Source: Nocardiopsis sp. YSL2 | GTDB taxonomy: Bacteria > Actinomycetota > Actinomycetes > Streptosporangiales > Streptosporangiaceae | NCBI RefSeq assembly: GCF_030555055.1 | Contig: NZ_JAMOAO010000001.1 | Coordinates: forward strand, 3,906,001-3,970,000 | Direction of reading: 5' to 3' | DNA: 64,000 nt | Part shown: piece after piece, positions 26,425-35,425 of the stretch | How the letters are laid out: every line of letters starts with the position of its first letter | How positions within the stretch are numbered: the stretch's first letter is position 1 | Made by a program: the position numbers and the translations under genes | The notes under the pieces: model-generated | Told to the model about the DNA's origin: nothing | Seen by the model: only the letters and a program-made list of their open reading frames with translations | The model's database searches: none

Positions 26425-27954
26425 GTGCACCCGACCCAGTCGACCTCGCTCAACGCCGCCCGCCGTTCCGCCGACCTCGCGCGTCTGGAGGAGTGCCCTG
26501 AGGTCGACGTGCTGGTCGTCGGCGGCGGGGTCACCGGGGCCGGAGCCGCCCTGGACGCGGCCTCGCGCGGGCTGTCCACCGTGCTCGTGGAGCGCTACGA
26601 CCTCGCCTTCGGCACCAGCCGGTGGAGCTCCAAACTCGTGCACGGCGGACTGCGCTACCTGGCCAAGGGCCAGTTCGGCATCGCCTACGAGAGCGCCCGC
26701 GAACGCGATCTGCTGATGACCGTCACCGCGCCCCACCTGGTGCGGACCCTGCCGATGGTGATCCCCGTCCACCGGGACACCCCCGCGGCCCAGGCGCTGC
26801 TGATGTGGGCGGGCACCGGGCTGGGCGACGTCCTGCGCCGGGCCGCGGGCACGCGCTCGGCGGTCCTGCCGCCCCCGCGCCTGCTCACCGCCGCCCAGAC
26901 CCGACGCCTGCTGCCCGGCGTGGCCGTCGACGGGCTGCGCGGCGGCCTGCTGTCCTTCGACGGCCAGCTGGTCGACGACGCCCGGCTCGTGGTCGCCCTG
27001 GCGCGCACGGCCGCGGGGCACGGCGCCGGCGTGATCACCCGCTGCTCGGCCCAGAGCATCACCGCCGACGGCGTGCTCCTGCGCGACGAACGCACCGGGC
27101 GACTGGTGCCCGTACGTCCCCGCGCGGTCGTCAACGCCACCGGGGTGCACGCGGGGGAACTCGACCCGGGCGTGCGCCTGCGCCCCAGCCGCGGCAGCCA
27201 CCTGGTCGTGGACTCCGCCGCCCTCGGCGACCCCCGGGCCGCCCTGACCGTGCCCGTGGACGGCGGCACCGCCCGGTTCGTGTTCGCCCTTCCCCAGGCG
27301 GACGGCCGCGTCTACGTCGGACTGACCGACGAACCCGTGGACGGCGCTCCGCCGCACGTGCCCACCGTCCCCGAGGACGACGTCGACTTCCTGCTCGCGC
27401 AGATCAACCGCGCGCTGCGCACCCGGCTCGTCCGGGACGACGTGCGCGGCTCCTTCGCCGGGCTCAGACCGCTGCTGCGCGCGGAGGGCGACAGCGCCGA
27501 CCTGTCGCGCGAGCACGCCGTCACCGTCTCCGAGCACGGCGCGGTCACCGTCGTCGGGGGCAAGCTGACCACCTACCGGGCGATGGCGGAGGAGGCCGTG
27601 GACACGGCCGTGCGGGAACGCCGGCTGAACGCGGGCCCCTGCCGTACCCGCGACCTGCCGCTGGTCGGCGCGGCCGACCGATCGGAGCTGGCCGACCTGG
27701 CGGCACCCCGGCGGCTGGTCGCCCGGTACGGAGCCGAGGCGCCCGCGGTCCTGGCCGGGGCCGAGGAGGATCCGGCTCTGCTGGAGCCGGTCGCGTGCGG
27801 GGTGACCGGCGCCGAACTGCGCTTCGGCGTGCGCCACGAGGGAGCGCTGGACGTCGACGACCTCCTGGAGCGCCGGACCAGGATCGCCCTGGTGGACGCC
27901 GACCGCGAGGCCGCGCGGACCGCGGCCGAGACAGCCCTGGCGCAGATCCGGTGA
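26425..27954 (+). CDS. glpD: FAD-dependent glycerol-3-phosphate dehydrogenase
   Basis: A 509-residue membrane-associated flavoenzyme that oxidises sn-glycerol-3-phosphate to DHAP and passes electrons to quinone. The dinucleotide fold VVGGGVTGAG is at 31-40. Family signatures GTSRWSSKLVHGGLRYL, NATGVHAGEL, RPSRGSHLVVD and GGKLTTYRAMAEEAVD are all present, with a C-terminal helical domain after residue 400. Length is normal. GTG 26425 is chosen for its AAAGG upstream and family-like N-terminus. The glycerol uptake and kinase genes are not in the window; its neighbours are the TetR gene and, divergent, the alkyl-DHAP-synthase-like gene, which would use DHAP-derived substrate. Confidence 0.92.
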   Translation: MHPTQSTSLNAARRSADLARLEECPEVDVLVVGGGVTGAGAALDAASRGLSTVLVERYDLAFGTSRWSSKLVHGGLRYLAKGQFGIAYESARERDLLMTVTAPHLVRTLPMVIPVHRDTPAAQALLMWAGTGLGDVLRRAAGTRSAVLPPPRLLTAAQTRRLLPGVAVDGLRGGLLSFDGQLVDDARLVVALARTAAGHGAGVITRCSAQSITADGVLLRDERTGRLVPVRPRAVVNATGVHAGELDPGVRLRPSRGSHLVVDSAALGDPRAALTVPVDGGTARFVFALPQADGRVYVGLTDEPVDGAPPHVPTVPEDDVDFLLAQINRALRTRLVRDDVRGSFAGLRPLLRAEGDSADLSREHAVTVSEHGAVTVVGGKLTTYRAMAEEAVDTAVRERRLNAGPCRTRDLPLVGAADRSELADLAAPRRLVARYGAEAPAVLAGAEEDPALLEPVACGVTGAELRFGVRHEGALDVDDLLERRTRIALVDADREAARTAAETALAQIR

Positions 27955-27961
27955 GGCATCC

Positions 27962-27981
27962 GGGCCCGTCGGGCCGGGCCC
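27962..27981 (+). terminator. Hairpin after glpD
   Basis: GGGCCCG (27962-27968) pairs with CGGGCCC (27975-27981) around a 6-base loop, seven bases after the glpD stop. Confidence 0.55.
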
Positions 27982-28211
27982 GCGCCCCGGGCGGGGCCGG
28001 CATTCGGATACGCGCCACACCCGCATCCCCTGTCCCGTAAGGAGATCATCGCGTAAGGTCGTAGCCGTCGCTCGCCGCTGCCCCCACCGGCGCAGGACGC
28101 TCCCCCAGCCGGCCCCTCCTTCGGTGTGCCCGGTCACCAGCCCCCTGTCCGCCGCCCGCCACCACCCTCGACCGCGAGCCCAGGGCTCCGGCCGTCGCCA
28201 AGGAGTCACCC

Positions 28212-28766
28212 ATGCCCACGCTCGTTTCCGTGCCCACCCTGGCCCAGGCGGAGGGCTCCGTCCTCTCGGGGGTACCGGACGAGTACCGGCACTACTTCAA
28301 CGGGCGCCCGCCCGTGCCCTTCACCAAGCGGCACTGGGAGTTCCCCGGCGAGCCGGCGAGCGTCCCGCTCGCCCGCGCCTTCCTGGACACGTGCGCGGCC
28401 TGCCGGGACAGCGAGTTCCGCTACGTGTTCTCGCTCCTGGGCACCGAGCTGGCCACCAACGCGATCCGGCACAGCCGGTCCGGGGAGGAGGGCCAGACCT
28501 TCGTGCTGCGGGTGAACCGCGGCCCCAACGGACTGACCCTGGTCTGCCGCGACAGCGGCGCCCCCAGCCGGGCGGCGGCGGGGGAGGACGGCCCCCTCAG
28601 CGCCGGAGCCCTGGCCGGGGACCAGCTCACCGCCGAGAACGGGCGCGGTCTGGCGCTGGTCGACAGCTTCGCCACCGCGTGGGGCGACAACGGCCACCCC
28701 AGCATCCGCAAGGTGTGGTTCCACCTGGCCTATGACCTGACCGGGAGCTCCTGGCCCGCGGCCTGA
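28212..28766 (+). CDS. ATP-binding protein, anti-sigma/RsbW-type GHKL kinase
   Basis: A 184-residue soluble protein with a single HATPase_c (GHKL) domain. The N-box is ELATNAIRHS with N83, G1 is CRDSGAP at 112-118, and G2 is ENGRGLALVDSF at 142-153. This matches the SpoIIAB/RsbW-like ATPases that are abundant in actinomycetes and phosphorylate anti-anti-sigma factors or bind sigma factors. No sigma factor or STAS partner gene adjoins it, which is usual for these orphan copies. ATG 28212 has AAGGAG eight bases upstream. The upstream 230 bases contain no recognisable gene. Confidence 0.85.
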   Translation: MPTLVSVPTLAQAEGSVLSGVPDEYRHYFNGRPPVPFTKRHWEFPGEPASVPLARAFLDTCAACRDSEFRYVFSLLGTELATNAIRHSRSGEEGQTFVLRVNRGPNGLTLVCRDSGAPSRAAAGEDGPLSAGALAGDQLTAENGRGLALVDSFATAWGDNGHPSIRKVWFHLAYDLTGSSWPAA

Positions 28767-28967
28767 CCCGTCGGGCCGCGGGGCCGGGACCGGTGGGGGA
28801 GCGGGCCTTGTCAGGGGGTCGGCGGCGTGCCACGATACCGACCAGTACGTCACCGCGACGCGGACCACGGAGCGGCGCGACTCCGCGCGTTCGCGGTGCC
28901 GGACACCCCCTGTCCACCTGAGGGAAGTCCCCCCAGCCGCCCCGGCGGCCCCACCCGAGGTGCCTCC

Positions 28968-29867
28968 TTGGACTCCAGCATCGCCACCATCGCGCTCCCG
29001 GCGGCCCTGGCCGTCATCATGCTCGGCCTCGGGCTCAGCCTGACGACCGCCGACTTCGCCCGCCTCCTCCGCGTTCCCGGCACGGTCGCGCTCATCCTGG
29101 GCTGCCAGATCGTCGTCCTGCCGCTGCTGTGCCTCGGCCTCGTCCTGCTCTTCCAGCCGCCGCCGGCGCTCGCGGTCGGGATGATGCTGCTCTCGGCCTC
29201 GCCCGGCGGCACCACCGCGAGCCTGTACAGCTACCTGTTCCGCGGCAACGTCGCGCTCAACATCTCCCTGACCGCGCTCAACTCCCTCACCGCCATGGTG
29301 ACCCTGCCGCTGATCACCAACCTCGCGCTCGCCCACTTCATGAGCGACGGCGACACCCTCGGCCTCCAGGCCGGCAAGGTCCTCCAGGTCTTCGCGATCA
29401 TCCTCGTCCCCGTGGCGATCGGAATGGTGCTCCGGGCGCGGGCACGGGCCTTCGCCCAGCGCATGGAGCGCCCGGTCAAGGCGGCCTCCGTCGCGGTCCT
29501 GGTCGGCGTCATCCTCACCGCCGTGTACCAGGAGATCGACAACATCGGCGGCTACATCGTCTCCGTGGGACTGATGGTCGTGCTGTTCAACCTCGCCAGC
29601 CTGGCCATCGGCTACTGGGCACCGCGCGCCGTCGGCACCGGCCGCCCCGAGGCGATCGCCTCCTGCATGGAGATCGGCCTGCACAACACCACGCTCTCCC
29701 TGGCCATCGCGCTCAGCCCCGCCCTGCTCGGCAACACCGAGATCGCGGTCCCCTCGGCCGTGTACGGCATCCTGATGCTGTTCACCGCCGCCGCCACCGG
29801 ACTCCTGCTCAACCGGCGCGCGGTCCGCGACGACGCCGCGCGGGAGGCGGCCCCTCCCGTGCCGTGA
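28968..29867 (+). CDS. Bile acid:sodium symporter (BASS) family transporter
   Basis: A 299-residue membrane protein with about nine or ten helices. The BASS core is visible: MMLLSASPGGTTASLYSYLFRGNVALNISLTALNSLTAMVTLP in helices 3-5, and ASCMEIGLHNTTLSLAIAL in the second half, which carries the usual sodium-site residues (Glu and Asn). Substrates in bacteria include bile acids, pantoate and other organic anions; the substrate here is unknown. The start is taken as TTG 28968, since GAGG lies seven bases upstream and the hydrophobic region begins soon after; upstream in-frame codons would add a Pro/Arg-rich stretch unlike the family. Confidence 0.82.
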   Translation: MDSSIATIALPAALAVIMLGLGLSLTTADFARLLRVPGTVALILGCQIVVLPLLCLGLVLLFQPPPALAVGMMLLSASPGGTTASLYSYLFRGNVALNISLTALNSLTAMVTLPLITNLALAHFMSDGDTLGLQAGKVLQVFAIILVPVAIGMVLRARARAFAQRMERPVKAASVAVLVGVILTAVYQEIDNIGGYIVSVGLMVVLFNLASLAIGYWAPRAVGTGRPEAIASCMEIGLHNTTLSLAIALSPALLGNTEIAVPSAVYGILMLFTAAATGLLLNRRAVRDDAAREAAPPVP

Positions 29868-30073
29868 CCGGCCGTGCGGCGCCCACCTGCGGTCGTGGTG
29901 GGCGGACACCGCGCCACCGCCTGCCGTTGTCGGTGGGGCCGGCCCGAGCTGGCGACGACGGTGCCGATGTGCTCGTGCACGGCGTTCTGCGCGGCCGCGA
30001 TCCGCACGGCGGTCTCGCCGTTGCCCACCCCCTCCGCCATCGGCGCGTGGGCCTCCTCCGGGGCGGCCGCGGG

Positions 30074-30589
30074 TCAGTCCTCGTCCTCCTCCCCGCCCTC
30101 GTCCCCGGTCAGGGCGTCGACCGCGACGGCGACACTGATGACCAGCGCGGGGTCCCCGCCGATGTCGCCGCGGTGCGTGTTGACGTCGACCGCGTAGGTG
30201 TCGCGGACCCGGAACCACTTCCGTGAGACGACGGCGACCGTGCCGTGTTCGTCGCCGATGACGAACTCCTTGCCCAGGAAGTCGCCGGTGACCTCCCAGT
30301 CCGGGCCGTCGGCCACGTCCACCAGCAGCTTGTCGCGCAGCGGGTTGACCAGGCGCTTGCGGACCGTGGCCACGGTGTCCCCGTCCCGCTCGATCCGCAT
30401 CTGGTCGCGCACCTTGAACAGCTTCTTGCGGATCGTCATGAGCTCGGTGCCGTCGGGGGTCCTGAGCTCGAAGGTCGTGCGCAGGCGCATGGCCTTGCCG
30501 TCGACGAGGTAGACCCGGTTCCCCTGCTCGTCGGTCACCCAGAAGTCGTCACCGATGTCGAAGACGCGTTCGCGTACGAGGAATTTCAT
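30074..30589 (-). CDS. LURP-one-related (Tubby-like fold) protein
   Basis: A 171-residue protein made largely of beta strands. The N-terminus MKFLVRERVFDIGDDFWVTD and the repeating pattern of short basic strands (TIRKKLFKVRDQMRIERDG, VRKRLVNPLRDKLLV) match the LOR/DUF567 family, which has the Tubby C-terminal fold. Members may act as phospholipid scramblase-like or lipid-binding proteins, but bacterial functions are not known. The C-terminus is an acidic tail (EGGEEDED). It is convergent with the BASS gene. ATG 30589 is the only plausible start. There is no signal peptide. Confidence 0.8.
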   Translation of the reverse strand: MKFLVRERVFDIGDDFWVTDEQGNRVYLVDGKAMRLRTTFELRTPDGTELMTIRKKLFKVRDQMRIERDGDTVATVRKRLVNPLRDKLLVDVADGPDWEVTGDFLGKEFVIGDEHGTVAVVSRKWFRVRDTYAVDVNTHRGDIGGDPALVISVAVAVDALTGDEGGEEDED

Positions 30590-30684
30590 GACCCGAAGCT
30601 AGAGCACCGGTTCGCTCCGCCGCCAGAGGGCGCACTGCTCCGTTCGGTCCGGGGATCGGGGGACCCCGCGAACAAGGGCTCACC

Positions 30685-31032
30685 GTGACCCAGGCCGCCA
30701 CCAACTTCCTGGCGCAGACGGTCGCCGGACTGGGTGCCGCGCCGCCCTACTACTTCGGGACCGCCAACCTCGGCTCCCTGCGCGGCCTGACCCAGTCGGT
30801 CGTGGTCGCCTCGACGGCGGTCGGCCCCATCCTGCTGTCGCTGGCCCACCAGTGGGCGGGGTCCTACCGGCCCGGGCTCATGGGCCTGGCGCTGCTGTGC
30901 GCGGTCGTGGCCGTCGCCGTCCTGTTCGCCCGCCGCCCGCGGCCGCGTTCACACCAGGGCACACCGGTGCCCGACGACGAGGAAGACCCGAAGAACGGGG
31001 AGGAAGCGGGTGGGCCTCCGGCGCGGGACTAG
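30685..31032 (+). pseudogene. C-terminal remnant of an MFS transporter
   Basis: The frame begins abruptly and encodes only 115 residues, enough for about the last two or three helices of a major facilitator. APPYYFGTANLGSLRGLTQSVV resembles a late loop and helix in oxalate/formate-type MFS proteins; a second helix is GLALLCAVVAVAVLF, and a charged tail follows. A whole transporter would need about 280 more residues, and none are encoded upstream, where the divergent LURP-one-like gene starts 95 bases away. A GTG at 30685 exists but has no good ribosome site. I read it as a 5'-truncated, probably dead gene. Confidence 0.65.
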
Positions 31033-31487
31033 GGCCGCGCTACCCGATCGTGGACCGAGAGTGTGAACATCCGAGGGATGGGTCCACATGCGTCACGGTG
31101 GGTCATCATCGGGTCGGGACGGCTGGGGTCGCGAATACGACTCTTGTCAGGAAAAACGGATCCAGGCCAGGGCTTGTGAGAGTTGTCTCAGTCGCGCAGC
31201 GTGACACCAACTCTCACGTAACGGTAAAGTTCAACCCGTTGGCGCCCGTGGCCATCCCACGCGGCGACACCCCGTTCCTCCCGGCCGTTCGCGACGGACA
31301 CGGTCGGGCCGCGGCGACGCGGCCGCGCCCCGGGGCACCTCCGGTGCCGCTCCGGGACCGACACACGCACCGCCCGAGCGCAGGGCACGCCTGTTGTCCG
31401 CGCGCCGTCGCCGTCACACCTGACCTGATCACCGCGGCCCTCGCTGTGGGCTGCCCGAAACCAGATGGGTTCTCGTTGAATCTGCCG
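31033..31487. other. Upstream region of the SulP gene
   Basis: This 455-base gap carries no recognisable gene. It contains a 10-base perfect inverted repeat, GTGAGAGTTG (31176-31185) and CAACTCTCAC (31208-31217), overlapping a candidate promoter. The rest, from about 31240 to 31470, is high-G+C sequence open in one frame but without a family match; it may be a long leader. Confidence 0.45.
31176..31230 (+). promoter_or_regulatory. Promoter with overlapping inverted repeat
   Basis: GTGACA (31201-31206) and TAAAGT (31225-31230), 18 bases apart, form a plausible promoter. The right arm of the inverted repeat (31208-31217) falls inside the spacer and the left arm (31176-31185) just upstream, with 22 bases between arms. 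A dimeric regulator could bind here. The SulP start lies about 250 bases downstream. Confidence 0.5.
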
Positions 31488-32969
31488 GTGAAGACCCGAC
31501 GAGGGTCGCTGAAGTCCCGCGTTCCCGCCCCCGCCCAGATCCGCGCCGACGTCCTGGCCGGGCTGGTCGTCGCACTGGCGCTCATCCCCGAGGCCATCGC
31601 GTTCTCCCTCATCGCCGGGGTCGACCCGCGCGTGGGCCTGTACGCCTCCTTCGTGATGGCCGTGTCCATCGCGTTCCTGGGCGGTCGCCCCGCGATGATC
31701 TCCGCCGCCACCGGCGCCATGGCCCTGGTCGCGGCGCCGCTGTCCATCGAGTACGGCGTCGACTACCTCATCGCCGCCACGATCCTGGCCGGACTCATCC
31801 AGGTCGGGCTCGGGCTGCTGGGCGTGGCCAAGCTGATGCGGTTCGTGCCGCCCAGCGTGATGACCGGGTTCATCAACGCCCTGGCCATCCTGATCTTCAT
31901 GGCCCAGCTGCCGCACCTGGCCGGGGTCGGCGTTCCGATCTACGCCATGGTCGCGATCGGCCTGGTCATCATCTTCGGCCTGCCGTACCTGACCAAGGCG
32001 GTCCCGGCGCCGTTGGTGGCGATCGTGGTGCTGACCGTCGCAGCGATCGGGATGGGCATCAACGCCCGCACGGTCGGGGACATGGGCGACCTGCCCGACG
32101 CCTTCCCCGTCCCCCTGATCCCGGACGTGCCCTTCACCCTGGACACGCTGACGCTGATCGCGCCGTACGCGGTGACGCTGTCGCTGGTGGGGCTGATGGA
32201 GTCGCTGATGACCGCCAAGGTCGTCGACGACCAGACCGAGACCTCCTCGAACCACGCCCGCGAGGCGCGCGGTCAGGGCATCGCCAACGTGCTGGTCGGC
32301 TTCTTCGGCGGCATGGCCGGCTGCGCGATGATCGGCCAGACCATGATCAACGTCAAGTCCGGCGCCCGCACCCGGATCTCGACCTTCCTGGCCGGGGTGT
32401 TCCTGCTGATCCTGTGCGTGGGGCTGGGCGACATCGTCGGGATGATCCCGATCGCCGCCCTGGTCGCGGTGATGTTCTTCGTCGCGATCGTGACCTTCGA
32501 CTGGCACAGCATCGCCCCCAGGACCATCCGGCGCATGCCCTGGTCGGAGACTCTGGTCATGGTCGTCACGGTGGCGGTCGTGGTGGCCACCCACAACCTG
32601 GCCCTGGGCGTGATCGTCGGCGTGATCGTCTCGATGGTCTCCTTCGCCCGCAAGGCCGCCACCCAGGCCGACGTGACGAGCGTGCTCGACCCCGAGGGCG
32701 GTACGCGGGTGTACACGGTCCACGGTGAGCTGTTCTTCGCCTCCACCAATGAGCTGATCGGCCGGTTCGACTACGCCGAGAAGGGCCTGAACAAGGCCGT
32801 GGTGGACATGTCCGAGGCGCACGTGTGGGACTCCTCCGCGGTGGCCGCCCTGGACCACGTCGCCGAGCACTTCCGCAAGCACGATGTCGAGGTCGAGATC
32901 ATCGGCCTCAACGAGCCGAGTGCCTCGCTGCACCAGGAGCTGACGGGGACCCTCAACGGCGGCCACTGA
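31488..32969 (+). CDS. SulP-family inorganic anion transporter with STAS domain
   Basis: A 493-residue transporter. About twelve helices occupy residues 20-385; the family signature region is seen in [20 protein letters not shown] and [20 protein letters not shown], and [19 protein letters not shown] follows. The C-terminal STAS domain (about 395-490) has [18 protein letters not shown] and [17 protein letters not shown]. SulP proteins move sulfate, bicarbonate or other anions, by symport with sodium or protons. No carbonic anhydrase or sulfate-assimilation gene adjoins. The start is uncertain: GTG 31488 or TTG 31476, neither with a clear ribosome site. It is flanked by remnants of two other genes. 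Confidence 0.88.
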   Translation: MKTRRGSLKSRVPAPAQIRADVLAGLVVALALIPEAIAFSLIAGVDPRVGLYASFVMAVSIAFLGGRPAMISAATGAMALVAAPLSIEYGVDYLIAATILAGLIQVGLGLLGVAKLMRFVPPSVMTGFINALAILIFMAQLPHLAGVGVPIYAMVAIGLVIIFGLPYLTKAVPAPLVAIVVLTVAAIGMGINARTVGDMGDLPDAFPVPLIPDVPFTLDTLTLIAPYAVTLSLVGLMESLMTAKVVDDQTETSSNHAREARGQGIANVLVGFFGGMAGCAMIGQTMINVKSGARTRISTFLAGVFLLILCVGLGDIVGMIPIAALVAVMFFVAIVTFDWHSIAPRTIRRMPWSETLVMVVTVAVVVATHNLALGVIVGVIVSMVSFARKAATQADVTSVLDPEGGTRVYTVHGELFFASTNELIGRFDYAEKGLNKAVVDMSEAHVWDSSAVAALDHVAEHFRKHDVEVEIIGLNEPSASLHQELTGTLNGGH

Positions 32970-32983
32970 GCCGCGGCCCCCGC

Positions 32984-33012
32984 GAACGGCCCGTCGGTCC
33001 GGCGGGCCGTTC
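32984..33012 (+). terminator. Hairpin after the SulP gene
   Basis: GAACGGCCCG (32984-32993) pairs with CGGGCCGTTC (33003-33012) around a 9-base loop, 14 bases after the SulP stop. Confidence 0.75.
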
Positions 33013-33097
33013 GTGTGTCCGGGGCCGCCCACGCGGCGAGTGTCCGGCCCCGCTCGGACCACCGGCGGCTGCGGAGGGGCCGCACGGCTCGTGTTAT

Positions 33098-33760
33098 CGG
33101 CGCCTGGGCACCGACCACGTCGACATCTACCGGCCCGCCCGCCTCAACCCCGACGTGCCCATCGAGGACACCGTCGGCGCCATCGCCGAACTCGTCGAAG
33201 CCGGGTACGTCCGCCACATCGGGCTGTCCGAGGTCGGTGCCGAGACCCTGCGAAGGGCGGCCGCCGTGCACCCCATCGCGGACCTGCAGATCGAGTACTC
33301 CCTCCTCTCGCGCGGTGTGGAGGACCGCATCCTGCCCGCCGCGCGCGAACTGGGTACCGCGGTCACCGCCTACGGGGTCCTCTCCCGCGGCCTGCTCTCG
33401 GGCCACTGGAGTCCGCAGCGCGACCTGTCCGCCGGGGACTTCCGCGGCTTCAGCCCCCGCTTCCAGGGCGAGAACCTCGCCGCCAACCTGCGCCTGGTCG
33501 AGGCGCTGCGGGCGGTCGCCGAGCCGCTGGGCGCCACCGTCGCCCAGGTCGCCGTCGCCTGGGTGCTCTCCCGGGGCGAGGACATCGTGCCTGTGGTGGG
33601 CGCCCGTCGCCGCGACCGCCTGGCCGAGTCCCTGGCCGGCGGAGAGCTCTCCCTGTCGGCGGCCGACCTGGCCGCGATCGAACGGGCGGTCCCGCCCGGC
33701 TCGGCGGCCGGGGAGCGCTACGCGGCGCCGCAGATGGCCATGCTCGACAGCGAGCGCTGA
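33098..33760 (+). pseudogene. 5'-truncated aldo/keto reductase
   Basis: Codons 33098 onward encode [16 protein letters not shown] and then the full C-terminal two thirds of an aldo/keto reductase: [52 protein letters not shown] and [14 protein letters not shown], the last being the NADPH-binding loop. About 110 N-terminal residues, with the catalytic Asp, Tyr and Lys of the tetrad, are absent. The bases just upstream, after the SulP terminator, do not supply them in any frame. RPARL stands where intact proteins usually have a YYQHRxD-like segment. It looks like the product of a deletion that also brought the SulP gene next to it. Confidence 0.8.
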
Positions 33761-33948
33761 CCCGGGCGCAGCCCGCCCCCACGCACCGGGGGATCGGCGA
33801 CGGCGACCCGTCGGATGGGCCGGTTTCTGGCCTCGCTCGTGGCCAAATGTGGCCTGAGTCACTTCCGTGTGGTCCCGTGTGCCTACAGTGGACACAGTGG
33901 ACACCGCCTGTCCCGGGGCGGTGCGTCGCCCTGTACGGGGGATGGACG

Positions 33949-35358
33949 ATGAACGTCGCAGCGCACACCAACATCGCACCGACCGACCTGCGGTCCCTGA
34001 GGCGAACCTTCCACGGCCGCCTCCTGGGCCCCGAGGACCCCGGCTACGAGGAGGGGCGCCGGGTCTGGAACGGGTCCATCGACCGCCGGCCCGCCCTGAT
34101 CGCCTACTGCACCGACACCGCCGACGTCGTCGAGGCGCTGCGGTTCGCCACGGGCCTGGGGATGGAGGTCGCCGTCCGCAGCGGCGGCCACAGCTTCCCC
34201 GGCCAGTCGCTGAGCGAGGGCGGCGTCGTGATCGACCTGTCCGGGATGCGGGGGCTGCGCGTGGACCCCGACACCCGGACGGCCCGGGTCCAGGCCGGGG
34301 TGCTCATCGGTGAACTCGACACCGCAACCCAGCTCTTCGGGCTGGCGGTGCCCGCCGGCATCGTCACCCACACCGGCCTGGCCGGGCTCACCCTGGGCGG
34401 CGGCATCGGCTGGCTCATGCGCAAGTACGGGCTCACCGTCGACCAGCTCACCGCGGTGGAGATGGTGACGGCCGGCGGCGAGGTCGTCCGCGCCGACGCC
34501 ACGGAGAACTCCGAGCTGTTCTGGGCCGTGCGCGGCGGCGGGGGCAACTTCGGCATCGTCACCGAGTTCGAGTTCCGGCTCAACCCGGTCGGCCCCATCG
34601 TGCTGGCCGGTCCCGTGGTGTGGCGGATGGCCGACTCCGCCCGTCTCATGCGCTTCTACCGCGACTGGATCGACGAGGCACCCGACGACCTCACCACCGC
34701 GATCGTGCACCGCCGCGCCCCGGCGGTGGACTACCTTCCGGCCGAACTGTGGGGCGCCCCCGTCGTCATGGTCGTCTGCTGCTGGGCGGGTCCGATCGAC
34801 GCGGGCGAGCGCTTCCTCGCCGCGCTGCGCCGGTTCGGGCCGCCCGTCCTCGACCTGTGCGCGCCCCAGCCCTTCACCCGGTTCCAGGCCATGTTCGACC
34901 CCTCCTTCCCCCACGGCCGCTGGTACTACTTCAAGTCCAGGGACGTCGACGTGCTCACCGACGAGGTGATCGACCTGACCGCGGACCGCGCGACCAGCTT
35001 CACCTCGCCGCTGACCGCCTTCCCGATCTTCCAGCGCGGCGGCGCGCTGGCCCGCGTCGGGGAGGAGGAGACCGCGTTCTCCGGGCGATCGTCGGGCCAC
35101 ACCTTCAACATCAACGCGACCTGCGCGACCGAGGAGGGCTTCGCGCAGGAGCGCGCCTGGGCCCGCGGCTTCTGGTCCGACCTGGCGCCCCACGAGTCCG
35201 GTGCCTACGTCAACTTCCTCATGGAGGAGGGGATCGAGCGCGTCCGCGCCGCCTACGGGCAGGCCAAGTACGACCGGCTCGCCGCGATCAAGCGCTCGGT
35301 CGATCCCGACAACGTGTTCCACCTCAACCAGAACATCCCGCCGGCCCCGGCCGGATGA
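33949..35358 (+). CDS. FAD-dependent oxidoreductase, berberine-bridge-enzyme type
   Basis: A 469-residue flavoprotein. The FAD domain has VRSGGHSFPGQSLSEGG near residues 77-93, whose histidine is the covalent FAD attachment site in this family, and GLTLGGGIGWLMRKYGL near 145. Enzymes with double covalent attachment have a cysteine in the GGGCGWL position; here it is isoleucine, so single attachment is expected. The BBE C-terminal element VDPDNVFHLNQNIPP is intact. Family members oxidise alcohols, sugars or alkaloid-like substrates and occur both in primary and secondary metabolism; the substrate is unknown. ATG 33949 follows GGGGGATGG. No biosynthetic cluster surrounds it. Confidence 0.88.
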   Translation: MNVAAHTNIAPTDLRSLRRTFHGRLLGPEDPGYEEGRRVWNGSIDRRPALIAYCTDTADVVEALRFATGLGMEVAVRSGGHSFPGQSLSEGGVVIDLSGMRGLRVDPDTRTARVQAGVLIGELDTATQLFGLAVPAGIVTHTGLAGLTLGGGIGWLMRKYGLTVDQLTAVEMVTAGGEVVRADATENSELFWAVRGGGGNFGIVTEFEFRLNPVGPIVLAGPVVWRMADSARLMRFYRDWIDEAPDDLTTAIVHRRAPAVDYLPAELWGAPVVMVVCCWAGPIDAGERFLAALRRFGPPVLDLCAPQPFTRFQAMFDPSFPHGRWYYFKSRDVDVLTDEVIDLTADRATSFTSPLTAFPIFQRGGALARVGEEETAFSGRSSGHTFNINATCATEEGFAQERAWARGFWSDLAPHESGAYVNFLMEEGIERVRAAYGQAKYDRLAAIKRSVDPDNVFHLNQNIPPAPAG

Positions 35359-35425
35359 GAACCGAGGGGACCGCCCGCTGACGCGGCGGCCCCACCCGGT
35401 CGTCCCGCGTCCGCGTGGCCGTCGC

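Noticed and set aside
29868..30073. Minus-strand frame encoding ETAVRIAAAQNAVHEHIG in the gap after the BASS gene
   Set aside because: The stretch looks mildly coding, with GGAGGAGG upstream, but it soon runs antisense into the end of the BASS gene and matches no family I know. It could be a small remnant; evidence is too thin to call.
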